Shown piece by piece: positions 54,060 through 64,000 of a DNA stretch of 64,000 bases. The DNA lies in contig LSRX01000822.1 in NCBI GenBank assembly GCA_001939145.1, positions 100,425 through 164,424 of the forward strand. The letters run 5' to 3'. Origin of the DNA: Symbiodinium microadriaticum. Its lineage: Eukaryota; Sar; Dinophyceae; Suessiales; Symbiodiniaceae. The notes beneath the pieces are model-generated. The model saw nothing but the letters and a program-made list of their open reading frames with translations. It did not search any database and was not told where the DNA came from. Numbering within the stretch: position 1 is the first letter of the stretch; every line of letters begins with the position of its first letter. A program made the position numbers and the translations under genes.

Positions 54060-56340
54060 TCTTGGAAGGGAAATCGCACGCAGGCTCTACAGCTAACTCT
54101 GTTGGTGGGTCCAGTGACTATCTGGTGGCAATTCTGATAATGCTGACCCTTGGGCTGCCTACCGTGGGACCGTGGTGCTCGGATTCCCGGCCTTCATGGC
54201 TGGTTACTCCGGCATCGAATTCTGGGTTCGACGGTGCTGATTGGAATCACCATCTTTGGAGGATGGGCTAGGGACTCCAAGCGGCAGCTGGTGGAAACTG
54301 AACTCGAGGCCTTTCTACGAAGCTTTCCCATTGATGGGCTTGATCGCACTGCTGTCTACGGCGAGCGCGCGGATATCTTCGCCCTTTTCCTTTACAGGCT
54401 GCCAAGGACAGATTCTTATCTTGCCGCAGATAATTGACCTCTGGGTTAAAAACTTTGGTTGGGCCATGGTGAGCCCTTCCAAGCCGCTTGAGGTTAGGAT
54501 CCGTAACAAGATCTTTGCAGCCATTGGCAGACTGCTGCGCATCACCAAGTTCATGGCTGAATCAAATCAGATCAAGTGGACATTGACTGGGGCATCTCTT
54601 TTGTTTGGCTTGCTGACAACAGAGCTTTGGCGATGGAGCAATGTGATCGCAGCCTTGAGGCCCAGGATGGGTGCGTGTTGACGGTCATGAGATGACCGTG
54701 CGGTATAATCTCACAACATTGCATCAATTGACTCGTATCAGCCTGCCAGATCTTGACGTAGACGTCCATGCAGATGGATGTGCTGCTGGGTCTCTGGCTT
54801 CTGCTCTTGTCACCGCCCACATAGTTCGAACTTCAAATGTTCAGGGAAAGTTTTTGGATGAAATCAACGATTGGTTCGAGACGCCAAAGGCAAAGAGCAT
54901 GGACTTAGTGGGTGCTTCAGGAGGTGGATGGCCTGCATTTTCTCGAATTCAATTGTTGCCTTCCGGAAGGGCATCTCAATGAGATTGTTTACCTCTGCGG
55001 ATGCCGAGCTTGGCAATTTATCATGTTGTTGGTGCCACCATGTGCCACCGATATGGACTCGCACCTTTCACAGGTGATGCTTGTTGATAAGGACCTATGT
55101 AGCGTCGTTCAGTGGGGGTTGTCCGGTATGCGGATTGACGAGGTTGGCTCCAAGCACATGACACTGGGACCTGGCATGCTCCTCGCAGGCGCCCACTTTC
55201 CACATCGAGCGGCTCCTCAGAAACCCTTCGAAGAAGCCTTATGGGAGCTGGAAAACAGTTTTTGCAAAGCCCGACATTTCAAGCTTGTCTGCATTGTTGG
55301 GGACTGGAACACTCAATCTGGGGACGACAGATTCAATGACTTGACGGCTTTGTCATCTTTATTCTGCCTTCAGTTTTCACCTTCCGCCAGCTATACATTT
55401 GGAGCATACATTTGTATCGTTTTGGAGTGCGCAGGAAATACGACTATATGTTCCTTGGTCCAGCAGTCAGCTATCTTTTATTCCGGGGAGTGCGAGCACT
55501 GAGTGCAATCTTCATGCAATGACCGAAGTTGCAAACCCTTCCTACCCCTGTAAAGAAGCCGGCGAATAATCCTTCCATCAAGAAGAAGTGTTTCAGATAG
55601 ATAGCCAAAGGAAGTATTGATGAGTGCCTTCCGCTGCTGCTGTCTCACGATGACCCCGTTAATCAGTGGCTGGTCTTGATGAAGCTTGCACGGAAGGTCT
55701 TTAGAGTTCGCACCGGCCTCCGATACAGGGATCCTTTCGTGAAGGATCTGCGCAAGCAGCAGCGGGAGACCATAGATCATGCACAACTGGTTCGGCTCTG
55801 GAAGTCGGCAGCTACACCCATCCACCATGCAAAAGGTGTGCCTGGCTGCTGCACGGTTTGGTGTGTCCGCCATTTTCATGCGGGCATCTGACATATTAGC
55901 TTGCTATCCGCGTTGTATCGATCACAAACGGACCAAGTACAAGACGGCAAGAAGTTTTTCAATCCAACGCGGGGTCAAGCAAGGTGTTGTGCTCAGTCCG
56001 GCGCTTTTCAATGCAGGCCTTGAGCAAACTTGCAGAACATGGGTTGAACGTTGGTGGAACGGAGCGTCTGACAAACATACGGTGCGCAGATAACATATTG
56101 CTCTATGCCAAATTGCTGGGGGAAGCGGTTTTCATGGAGAACTCACTTGTACACCAGTTAGCACCAGCAGGGTTGCAGCTAAGGTCTTCGAAGACCAAAG
56201 TTTTCACACCTCAGGCGTTGACTAAACCGCTGTTTGTCTAGGCGGGTGGAGAGATGGTGGAAGCACTCACGGGCGATCAGACACACAAGTATTTGGGGCG
56301 ACGCATGCGCGGCTCAGTGCACGAGCTTGGCACAGACCCG
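54060..56340 (+). mobile_element. decayed LINE-type retrotransposon (endonuclease + reverse transcriptase)
   Basis: The sequence is spread over several frames. 54912-55502 carries an endonuclease/exonuclease/phosphatase-type region: MLLAGAHFPH, FEEALWELENSF, then FKLVCIVGDWNTQSGDD (GDWN at 55299). 55676-55800 has LINE-like RKVFRVRTGLRYRDPFVKDL. Reverse transcriptase motifs follow: RGVKQGVVLSPALFN near 55970 (the usual QGD-x-LSP with Asp replaced by Val) and RCADNILLYA at about 56080-56106 (the catalytic ADD changed to ADN). KYLGRRMRG near 56290 is the usual post-catalytic motif. Frames change at least four times. The 5' part (54060-54900) is assigned by position and weak resemblance. It cannot be active as it stands. 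Confidence 0.7.
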
Positions 56341-58909
56341 TGCAAGGGCAGCGCCGGCACGGACCGGGGGGATTTGCCGCCCTCTTACACCCTTGAAAGA
56401 AAGCAAGAACGAAAGAAACTCCGAAAATGATAACAGACATCACTGTGGTGGCATCTTGAGCAAACATGCAATTTGGAAGGACAGTAGCTACAGCTGCGAC
56501 ATGGGACAGCAAAAACACAGCATTGCCATGCATTGCTCATGTTTAACAACGGACAAGTACTGCCACTAGGTGGTGCAACTGCTGCTCGATGCTTGCCCGT
56601 TGGCTCGCGACTTCGTGGTTCGCATCGGTGAGTGGGCCAGGTCCTTTCTTGCTCACATGCTCACTAGTCTGATGCAGGTCTGCTCTTTTGTTAGGGACGT
56701 TGGGGTTATGTGGATAATTTTAGAAGTTCTCTAGCGTGTGGCCGAGGTACATGCACATTCGGCATGGATGCCGCCCAAGCAAGGCCGACATGCATCAGCT
56801 CCCCTCATGCAGCGTCCGTCCTTTGCGAGTACCTGTTCCCCAAATGCGCAGGCTTTCCGAACACCTACACCTTCCGCATGGTCGGCTTCCACCTTTTGCA
56901 AACCCGGAAGCCTGGGCGAGAGTCCTAGTGCCCCTTGGGCCCGAGGGGCTTGGCATAGTCTGCATGTGCGCTTTTTCGTCGTACTTGAGGCCCTTCTTGC
57001 CGGCTGCTCAGATGACCAGTATGGATCCCTTTTCACCTCATGTGTCTTTCGGTTTCGTGGTGTGCACAGCAATCATTCGGAGAGATCGGTTCTCGGTCCT
57101 GCAGTGTGCGTTGTGAAATGTCAGGCAACTCAAAGAGCACGCAACTCCACAAAGCTGGTGATGGAGCATTGTGCAGATGATGGTGGTGATAGTATTTACG
57201 GTGGTGACGGCAGAGATCGGCAACGAGGCCGGCGCTGGCTCCAAGCGGCGCGGTTCTGAGGTCTGCCAGTGAGGGACGAAATGGGGTAGCGATTCTGTCT
57301 TTGATGCCTCGGAGCTCGGCCTTGCAGGGAACTCCCAGTTCTGGAAACTCACGAAGATGTCGGCCAGCTTTTCGAAGACTGGCTGAGAGTCTCGCTTGCA
57401 GAGAACAGCATAACGATCTTGAGTCCTTGTCCCTTGAGGGGAGAAAAGGCAGGGGCGGCGGAGTGCTTGTACTGAGCACCGAGGCCTGCTGGTGGAAGCT
57501 TCGGCCCTACGTTGGTCCTAGCAGCACGGGCAGATGCGCGCACTTGCTCTCTGCATTTTGCTGCCATCTCTTGCTCAAACGCAGAAACAGCTGCGCGACC
57601 TCGTCGTTGCAGGCAACCGTGGGGATGTGGAAGCTGAGCCGTTGCTGCACACAGCTGATGCAAGTCGCGCAGGGGCGCAGCAGAAATTCTGAACAGCGGT
57701 TTCAGGATGATTCACAAGTGGCATGCTGGTAGCGACGGAGCCTTGGTAAGTCAAGTTCCGCATATGATGCGGTTCTCAGACATGCTCAGAGCAGACGTTC
57801 CTCCGCAGCTTTTTTGGTTCCTTCCTTGTAACCCTCAGATATTTCTGGGTAAAGGATGCCGGCCGCGATTTCAAGCCTGCATACAGCTGCCTGGAAGCAT
57901 TGTTGCTGCTTTCGCTCGTGAGATCGGGTGCCAAGTGCTCCACAGCAAAGGCCCTGGGAAGGATGGTAGCGCTGTCAGCAGCGGCAATCTTCGCAGCCTG
58001 TGTTGTGCCTCGTACAGGCCTGGATGAGCTTTTTTCAACATGAGCCACGGAGGCGGCCGCATCAAGCTACACACGGATTTTACGCTGCGTTCAGGTGCCT
58101 TCGTGGCTTCACCGCCTATGCGCACAGGACAAAGGCTGCCCCCTTTGCAGCTTGGCTTCTGAACACCAAGATTGGGGCCGAAAGCTGTGGGCAGATCCAT
58201 GGTGTATCATCCCAAGTAAGTAAGAAAGTATGCCATTCCAGAGCCCAGGAATACTCATGTCAGCACACCATCTTCCGATTCTGGCGTGCAGCTGACAGCG
58301 ACTGCTGCAAGCGCAGCGCATCTCGGCTGGCATGGAGTCTGTGCCCGTGTAACCATTGAAGTGTCGTGTCAACCCAGGTGTGCCTTCGTCGCCGCGGCGG
58401 CTGCCGCATCCTTTGCCGCGGCCATCCCGGCTGCTGGGCCAGCCATGAGTTCATGTCGACGATCATGTTGAGACAGAGCCTCATCTGCTGAGGTGCGCGG
58501 AGTCAGCGCGGCGCCAAAGAAGGCAAACGTGGTCGTTCGCGCCGGTGCCTGGAGCGCGGGCTCCTCCGGAAGCAGCCTGGCTTTCTCGTAAAGCCGACAC
58601 ATCCGTTAAAACAGATTACAAAACCAATGCGGTTCTTGACTAACTGCAGGCTGTGAGCAATCTTGCCACTCGGGCCTGGTAGAGAAGTTATGGTGCTTCT
58701 TTGTCAACCATGATGCACCCGTTGCGAGAGGGGGAGCGGGCTGCTGAACACTTTCGTAGTCACAGTTGATTAAGCGATCCATTCCTGTGCGCACGAACTC
58801 ATTCAAACCGTAGATACCAAGCAGATGTCGGTCCATTGATGCCTGGTTCGTCAATCCCGAGTGCTAAATATTTATCCATTGATGGAGTTGTCGCATAGTG
58901 ATATGTTAG
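56341..58909. other. no supported gene
   Basis: Unrecognised short frames on both strands. A CCAAGTAAGTAAGAAAG string at 58212 resembles the CAAG-type tails elsewhere. Confidence 0.4.
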
Positions 58910-59106
58910 AAGCAATGGCCCCGCGACTGGCGGTGCTGGTGTTTTTGCGGATGCTGCTTTGCGAGGTCTCATTCCGATCCAACAACGCACGTCCATTTTT
59001 TGGGGGTTCCGCAATGTGTTTAACCCCATCGGCCGCACTGCCATGGTGCGGGAAGTTCGTGTGCCGGGGGTCACTGAGGCGAGTGCCTACTCCGATTATC
59101 TGCAGG
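58910..59106 (+). CDS. candidate exon with canonical donor, unrecognised
   Basis: The open frame encodes about 65 residues beginning NGPATGGAGVFADAALRGL, followed by IPIQQRTSIFWGFRNVFNP, IGRTAMVREVRVPGV and EASAYSDYLQ, and ends at CTGCAG|GTAAGATC, a textbook GT donor. The 5' edge is uncertain (an AG lies at 58908-58909). The RNVFNPIG...VRVPGV...YSDYL pattern has a faint resemblance to the C-terminal domain of anthranilate phosphoribosyltransferases, but key residues are not evident and I do not name it so. It is probably one exon of a multi-exon gene. Confidence 0.4.
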
Positions 59107-59997
59107 TAAGATCTCTGGACTCGCATGTTCAAGCTACCCAACTTGAACACCCAGTGGGGGAGCAGTCCAGACCAGCCGCTCTCAGCAAGCACCAAACCAT
59201 CAAACCTCATCAAACCTCCACGCAGTGCTCCCTGGTAACCCACCTTCAGACATTAATTAGACGGGGTCACTCAGATAGAGCGCATGTTCGACGTTTGACA
59301 CGCAGGCCAGACATGTAAGCCGTTCCTTTCTGATTCAGCCTCTTCCCCGAACCTCCTCACGAAGAAAGGAACATGCGCCACATTCATGCCACGAGGAAAC
59401 TAATCTTAAGACTCGAATCCTCAGACACTTATCGTATTCATCGGTGGGCCACTCCCTGCTACGGCAGGGCACTCCCTACCGGAAGACAAGATGCAATCAA
59501 GGACACTGAGACTCAAGCTTTCGAGGCGTTGAGACACCGTTTGTCTTTGGGGACTTGGTGAGACACTGTTTCCCCTTGAACGTATCTCCCTGTGCTGGAG
59601 TCGCAGGTGTGCTCCGACACGCCGACCTATCACGCGGGCGGGACGAGCACTTGCGCATCAGACACAGCCTCCTACAAACATCAGTTACCCACCGAAGTTT
59701 GTTTATTCGGGAACTCATCATGCACAGGGGTCATATCACCAGAAGAGGGGCAAGCATTGCGCCACACCCATCATCACACCTGACTCGAATGAGATGCCCT
59801 ACATGTAAATCGTCGCACCCAAGGTCCTCAGGCCCGGCAGCGTCCAAGACCTCACCCTGATCAAGCAAGGGAATCGGACTGTAACAACCGGAAACCTGGA
59901 ACAGATAGATCCATTGGTATGACACCCCTCGACGGGCCCTCTTGGTAGATACAAGTTAGGATGGCCGCTGCTGGGGTTGCCAGCAGCCATGGCCTCC

Positions 59998-60031
<34 letters not shown>

Positions 60032-60837
60032 TCGCGTGCTGCATTCGCTCCTTTTCGGCGACAAGTGGTGGATTGTGTGGAATCATGTCGTGCAGTCCAG
60101 CAAGGCGACCACCCAACCTGCCCACTGCCTTTGCTCATCGGCTGGAGCTCTGTCCTTGCTGGCACCATCCAGCCACTCGTGCGCCCTCACGACCCCGCCC
60201 AGCAAGCTGGCCTTGTGCTGGAGGTGGCGAAGTCCGCACCGACTCGCCTCGGCGGCCACCACTCCCGTAACCAGCTCTCAGCTTTGCCAGGCGCTGTTAG
60301 ACCCCTTCCCCGCCAACCCTACTGCCCTGCTCTGGGTCGGGCTGTTCACCCTCCTCTCCCACGCTCACCGTCCTGCGATGTCCTGCGACTTCCCTGCTGC
60401 CCTCGACCGCTGCAGGGCAAAATTGGCCGCTAAACAGGGCTCCCTTTTCTCAGGCCCGGTAGTGCCGACACTGTTAGCCACTACTAGCCATGAGATCATC
60501 CTTCAATGGAAAACATGTCCAATTGCAAGTAAGGAGAACCAACACTGCAAATCGCACCCTTGCGTAGAGCACTGAATGAATACTTGCACTAGGATCTCTG
60601 ATAGCTAAGCTGTTCTCATTTCGCACTGTTCTAGCTGCTGAGCTCAAGGATTTGGTGTAGCAGCTCACAGAGCAAACTAAAGTTGCATGTGTAGTCTAGT
60701 TTCGAAAGCTTGCGCATTGCAACATTTCAGACATATGGGATGCCCACCAATGTTTCTTCGTACGATCAAAGGCTGCGCTTTCGGCTTACCTGCTCCATCC
60801 GCAACTGCGTCAGACCACTTTCCAAAGTATTCAGGGG
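59107..60837. other. no supported gene; (CAG)n at 60001
   Basis: 60000-60030 is a (CAG)10 tract giving poly-Ala, poly-Gln or poly-Ser depending on frame. The 204-codon frame 59961-60575 through it has no recognisable domain. Confidence 0.4.
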
Positions 60838-61071
60838 ATGGCAGAGTTTTACAAGGCTACATTGAGCTCGCCCGGCTCAGGCATCTCTTCAAGCGGCTCA
60901 TCTTTTCTTGGAAGCTCAATGGCCGGTTCCGTGACCGGGCAGCTTGGCCAAACAATCCCAACAATTGCACTTTTGGCGGCCTATGGCTTGGTCTTATGTT
61001 TGCAGGCCGGTGGCGTCGGCACCCTCGAACAGCTCGGGATCTGGCCTCACCTCCATGAAGATGACACATAG
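60838..61071 (+). CDS. possible upstream targeting region of the ClpC gene
   Basis: The open frame MAEFYKATLSSPGSG... has a Ser/Gly-rich stretch (GISSSGSSFLGSSMAGSV) followed by a hydrophobic one (TIPTIALLAAYGLVLCL). A nuclear-encoded plastid ClpC needs a targeting leader, and this piece lies about 100 bp upstream. No clear splice connection to 61177 was found, so the link is conjecture. Confidence 0.2.
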   Translation: MAEFYKATLSSPGSGISSSGSSFLGSSMAGSVTGQLGQTIPTIALLAAYGLVLCLQAGGVGTLEQLGIWPHLHEDDT

Positions 61072-61176
61072 CTGCAGAGATGTGACATTCTGTGACTCAC
61101 CCGCCGGCCCAATTTTGCTCATCCGGGCCTCCGCACTGGAGTCGAACGTTTTCGGATGACAGCATAACTGCGCGAG

Positions 61177-63886
61177 GATGTTCGAGCGCTTTAACGAGAA
61201 GGCGATCAAGGCCGTAATGACCGCCCAGGAGGAAAGAAGCTGTTGGCGACAGCCGTGTCACCCGGTGATGTCTGCAGCAGAGTTTTGTATAACACAACCG
61301 CCAGCCCGCCGATGCAGGAGTCCAGACGGTTAGGCCACAACTATGTCGGCACCGAGATGCTTTTGGTCGGCGTTGTCGCTGCTTCTCGTCTTACACGCGA
61401 TCCCACCGTCCAAACAAGGTCTGAACCCAAGACCCACCAAGGACACCTCCGGGCCTTCGGCCAAAGTTTTGAAGAAGTTCAACGTCACGCTGAAGGAACG
61501 ATTTCAAGCTTGGCTGTTGATTCATGTTGAATACTCTAGTTACAGGCCGAGCCCCATGTTCTCGCGAGGACACTCGGAGAACCGTGGAAGAGACCGTGGG
61601 ACGTGGAAGCGGTATGGTCTCCGTGGAGACTCTGGGCTTCTTAGGAGTCATCCTAGCCGCCATGGCTCTGTGACAGCCCTCCATGCCAAGGATCCCATTC
61701 ACTCCAGCAGCCAAGCGCGTCCTGGGCGATGGAGCTCCTTGCCTCTGGATATACAGCGAAGCAAAGCGAAGCAGTCCGCACATGAAGGCGGAGTGTGCAT
61801 CAGCCGGCTTTTGCCAGTGCCTGCATGGATTTCTCAAGCCCAGGTAGAGGAGGCAAAGCGGTTAAACGCTAATACGATTGACACTGCCCACATCTTGCTG
61901 GCCCTCCTCAAAGAGGCCGATGAGAATCGGTCTTACAGCGGTGCTGAGCGGTGCTGGCAGTGTTAGCACAGCTGGCTTCTAGCTGCTAGCTGGCACGAGT
62001 TAGACTTGCTCCTGACCAGCTTGCCGGAGGACAACGGCAATGCTGTCAATATTTTGGGGAAGCTGGGTGTGGATCCGTCCAAAATGCCAGAAGAGATCAT
62101 CAAGGACACCTCTTACAGCTTTTGGGAGCGGTGTCATGTCGCGTAGACTTCGAGGAGCTCCAGGAGAAGGAGGAGCGGAGCCTGGTCGGTGTGACCTCAC
62201 GCGGAGGAGGTTCCGGAAAGACCGTGCAGCCTGACACGCTTCGGATTCGGATTCACACCTAGCGAATAACTGTGGCCTGCATTTTTCCTGAACAGCCAAT
62301 GGCTTAGTGTTGCGGCTAGGACTTACTGCGGCAGCTTGAATCCTAAGTCTGGCCTGGTCAGGCAAACCACTGAGCTTTGCAGTGCAGCACCCTGTCGCCC
62401 AGCATGCGCCAGGTGACGCTGGAAGAGTTCGGAAACGATCTCACCAAGGCCGGACCGGCTCTGAATACTGAGGCCTACTGAGGCTGAGATTATGAGATAA
62501 TGGTGCAGACACTTGGTTTACAGCGTTTGGCCTTGCAGGCTGCTGAAGAGGGCAAGATGGACCCCCTTGTTGGCCGCCAGGACCGCTGTTTCCGGATGCC
62601 GGCCATACCCACAAATTCAAGCCAAAGGGACAAGAGGGCGTGTAGGATACATGTGAGGGTGGGAACAGCTGTGGGAACCAAGAAAACCAGAGGCTTGTCT
62701 AAGCTGCCGCCAGCAAGCCTTCTTCTCGAAATGGAGCCGTAGCTTTCAAAACGTAGCCGTTCGTTCGTAGCAGAGGGGGGGGTCTGCCCTGGCCAGAGTC
62801 GTTTGGGGCGCAGTACTCCAGACAGACGTTGAAGCCACAGCAGAACATGAGAAGTTAATGTAAACAAAAGCTATTGCCTGCGATGCTGCTCGTGAATCCT
62901 TACCATGTTCCAGCCTCCCGTAGTGTTTTGTATCAGTTTCCTGCCTTGGCGACTACGCAGCTGCTCCCCTTCGTTGGACCCCTTTTGAAGGCAGAGCTCG
63001 AGCGCACCATTCAGATCCTCGCGCGCAGGCAGAAGAACAACCCAGCTACCTGTCCGCAAAGGCATCTACAGCTTTCCGCAGCTGCTGGGGCTTTGCTTGT
63101 GCTCTCCAGAGTGTCCAGGTGCTAATTGGTGAGCCGGGCGTGGGCAAGACGGCAATTGCGGAGGGATTGGCCCAAAAGATTGTGGCTGGAGACATCCCAG
63201 AGCTCCTTCAAGGCTCAATGTGAATCCGGAGAGCCGGCTGCATGCTTGAGATGTGCTCACGTTCAGGCAAGCGTATTGTGCAGCTGGACTTAGCAATGCT
63301 GCTGGCCGGAACACGCTACCGTGGAGAGTTCGAAGAGCGCCTCAAGAATGCGATGCCCTTTGAGCTTGCAGCTTCGTGGATTCGGTGTGCCACAAAAACT
63401 GGTCATGAGTTCTTCTCGCTACAAGGTGATCAAGGAGGTACTGGACTCCAAGAAGCAAATCATTCTCATGATTGCCACTTGACCAGACAAAATGTTGATG
63501 TACGGGATGGGATGCATCGGTTTTTTGTTTTCTTCTGATGACAACGGACCGGAGAGCTCTCTTTGTTGAGTCCTTGTGGCTCCACGCCACACTACATCAC
63601 ACTACCTTGCATGCTGCAGAGTTCCCCAAGCTTTGGATTTCAGTGCTCTATGTGCAGATCGATGCAGGGCTCTCCATCTGTGCACCTGACAGGATGAGAT
63701 CCACACTATCGTTGGGGCTGGAGGAACCGGCGACGGCGGTGGCGCGATTGACGCAGGGAACATCATGACCCTTGGCAATCTGACTGTGCAGGGTGCTCTG
63801 GGGAACATAGTATTGGTCCAAGATTTCTTGAGAGCACAGAGCACAATCGACCCAGGAAGCCGGCCCTGTCCCGCGGAGAACTGCAG
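61177..63886 (+). CDS. clpC: ClpC-type Hsp100 (AAA+) chaperone, N-terminal half, 16 exons, runs off window
   Basis: Exons: 61177-61231, 61318-61377, 61442-61495, 61569-61627, 61691-61725, 61839-61918, 62030-62104, 62155-62223, 62413-62448, 62539-62580, 62991-63044, 63119-63212, 63267-63349, 63426-63473, 63693-63766, 63856-63886. Joined from ATG 61178 they give 316 codons without a stop. They match ClpC in order: [14 protein letters not shown] start, first Clp-N repeat ([24 protein letters not shown]), second repeat ([29 protein letters not shown]), linker [22 protein letters not shown], Walker A GEPGVGKT (exon 12), [14 protein letters not shown], Walker B IILMIDE (exons 14-15), [27 protein letters not shown]. 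ClpC unfolds proteins for the plastid Clp protease. The acceptor AG before 61177 suggests an upstream exon with a targeting peptide. Donors are GA (7), GC (8) and GT (1). Confidence 0.92.
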
Positions 63887-64000
63887 GCTCCGCGCATTCG
63901 CAGCACAGAGAGAGAGAGCCTTGCCTGCTGTGCGCGAGTGTGAGTGTCGAAACAACCCGCGGGTGCAAACCCTAAACCCAACACCACCACCACACCACAG
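63887..64000 (+). other. start of the 16th ClpC intron, to window edge
   Basis: It begins GCTCCGCG after CTGCAG. The next expected ClpC segment (CIGATTLDEY-like) is not seen before the edge. Confidence 0.6.

Noticed and set aside
59961-60575. 204-codon frame with poly-Ala
   Set aside because: The poly-Ala is a (CAG)n read in one of three frames; the remainder is unrecognised and another frame is open over the same region.

Overview
The window looks like nuclear DNA of a dinoflagellate (Symbiodiniaceae/Suessiales type). The reasons are internal. A ClpC-type chaperone gene can be read only by removing very short introns that start with GA or GC instead of GT. A 13-base match to the 3' end of the dinoflagellate spliced leader is present. 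The recognisable genes are sparse, all lie on the + strand, and sit among long TAG, GT/CTGT and GA microsatellites. Two runs of N (5354-5881 and 24104-24449) are assembly gaps inside TAG arrays.

Layout. 0-5 kb: one good orphan exon (555-764) and a GT-rich array. 5-9 kb: TAG arrays around a tandemly duplicated pair of acidic coding blocks (6783-7201). 9-17.7 kb: no recognisable gene. 17.7-21.1 kb: a chain of glycine/lysine-rich micro-exons (17752-21120) that brackets an intronless gene for a membrane-anchored SRPBCC/COQ10-like protein (19803-20621). 23-27 kb: TAG array and gap, then a 14-bp-period CTGT array. 29.9-30.1 kb: an exon carrying the PP2C phosphatase motif.

30.9-40.5 kb: a complete Ty1/copia-type LTR retrotransposon. 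It has identical 79-bp LTRs, a 5-bp AAAAC target duplication, a primer site matching the anticodon arm of initiator tRNA-Met, and a purine tract. Its Gag-Pol reading frame is broken twice by opposite-sign shifts. In order it encodes Gag with CCCH and CCHC zinc motifs, protease, a segment resembling a cytosine-C5 DNA methyltransferase, integrase, a segment resembling a 2-oxoglutarate/Fe(II) (TET/JBP-like) dioxygenase, reverse transcriptase, RNase H and a hydrophobic tail. The pairing of a methyltransferase-like and a dioxygenase-like module in one retroelement is the most interesting signal in the window.

40.5-53 kb: short repeat families (GC hairpin + CAAG + GA tails), a MITE-like inverted repeat, a possible second low-complexity multi-exon gene (48.4-48.9 kb), TAG/GAT arrays and a 45-bp minisatellite. 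54-56.3 kb: a decayed LINE-type element with endonuclease and reverse transcriptase remnants. 58.9-59.1 kb: an orphan exon with a canonical GT donor. 61.2-63.9 kb: the N-terminal half of a ClpC-type AAA+ chaperone in 16 exons, running off the right edge.

All calls are from reading the sequence. Splice sites are placed by homology and frame, so most can slide by one or a few bases.
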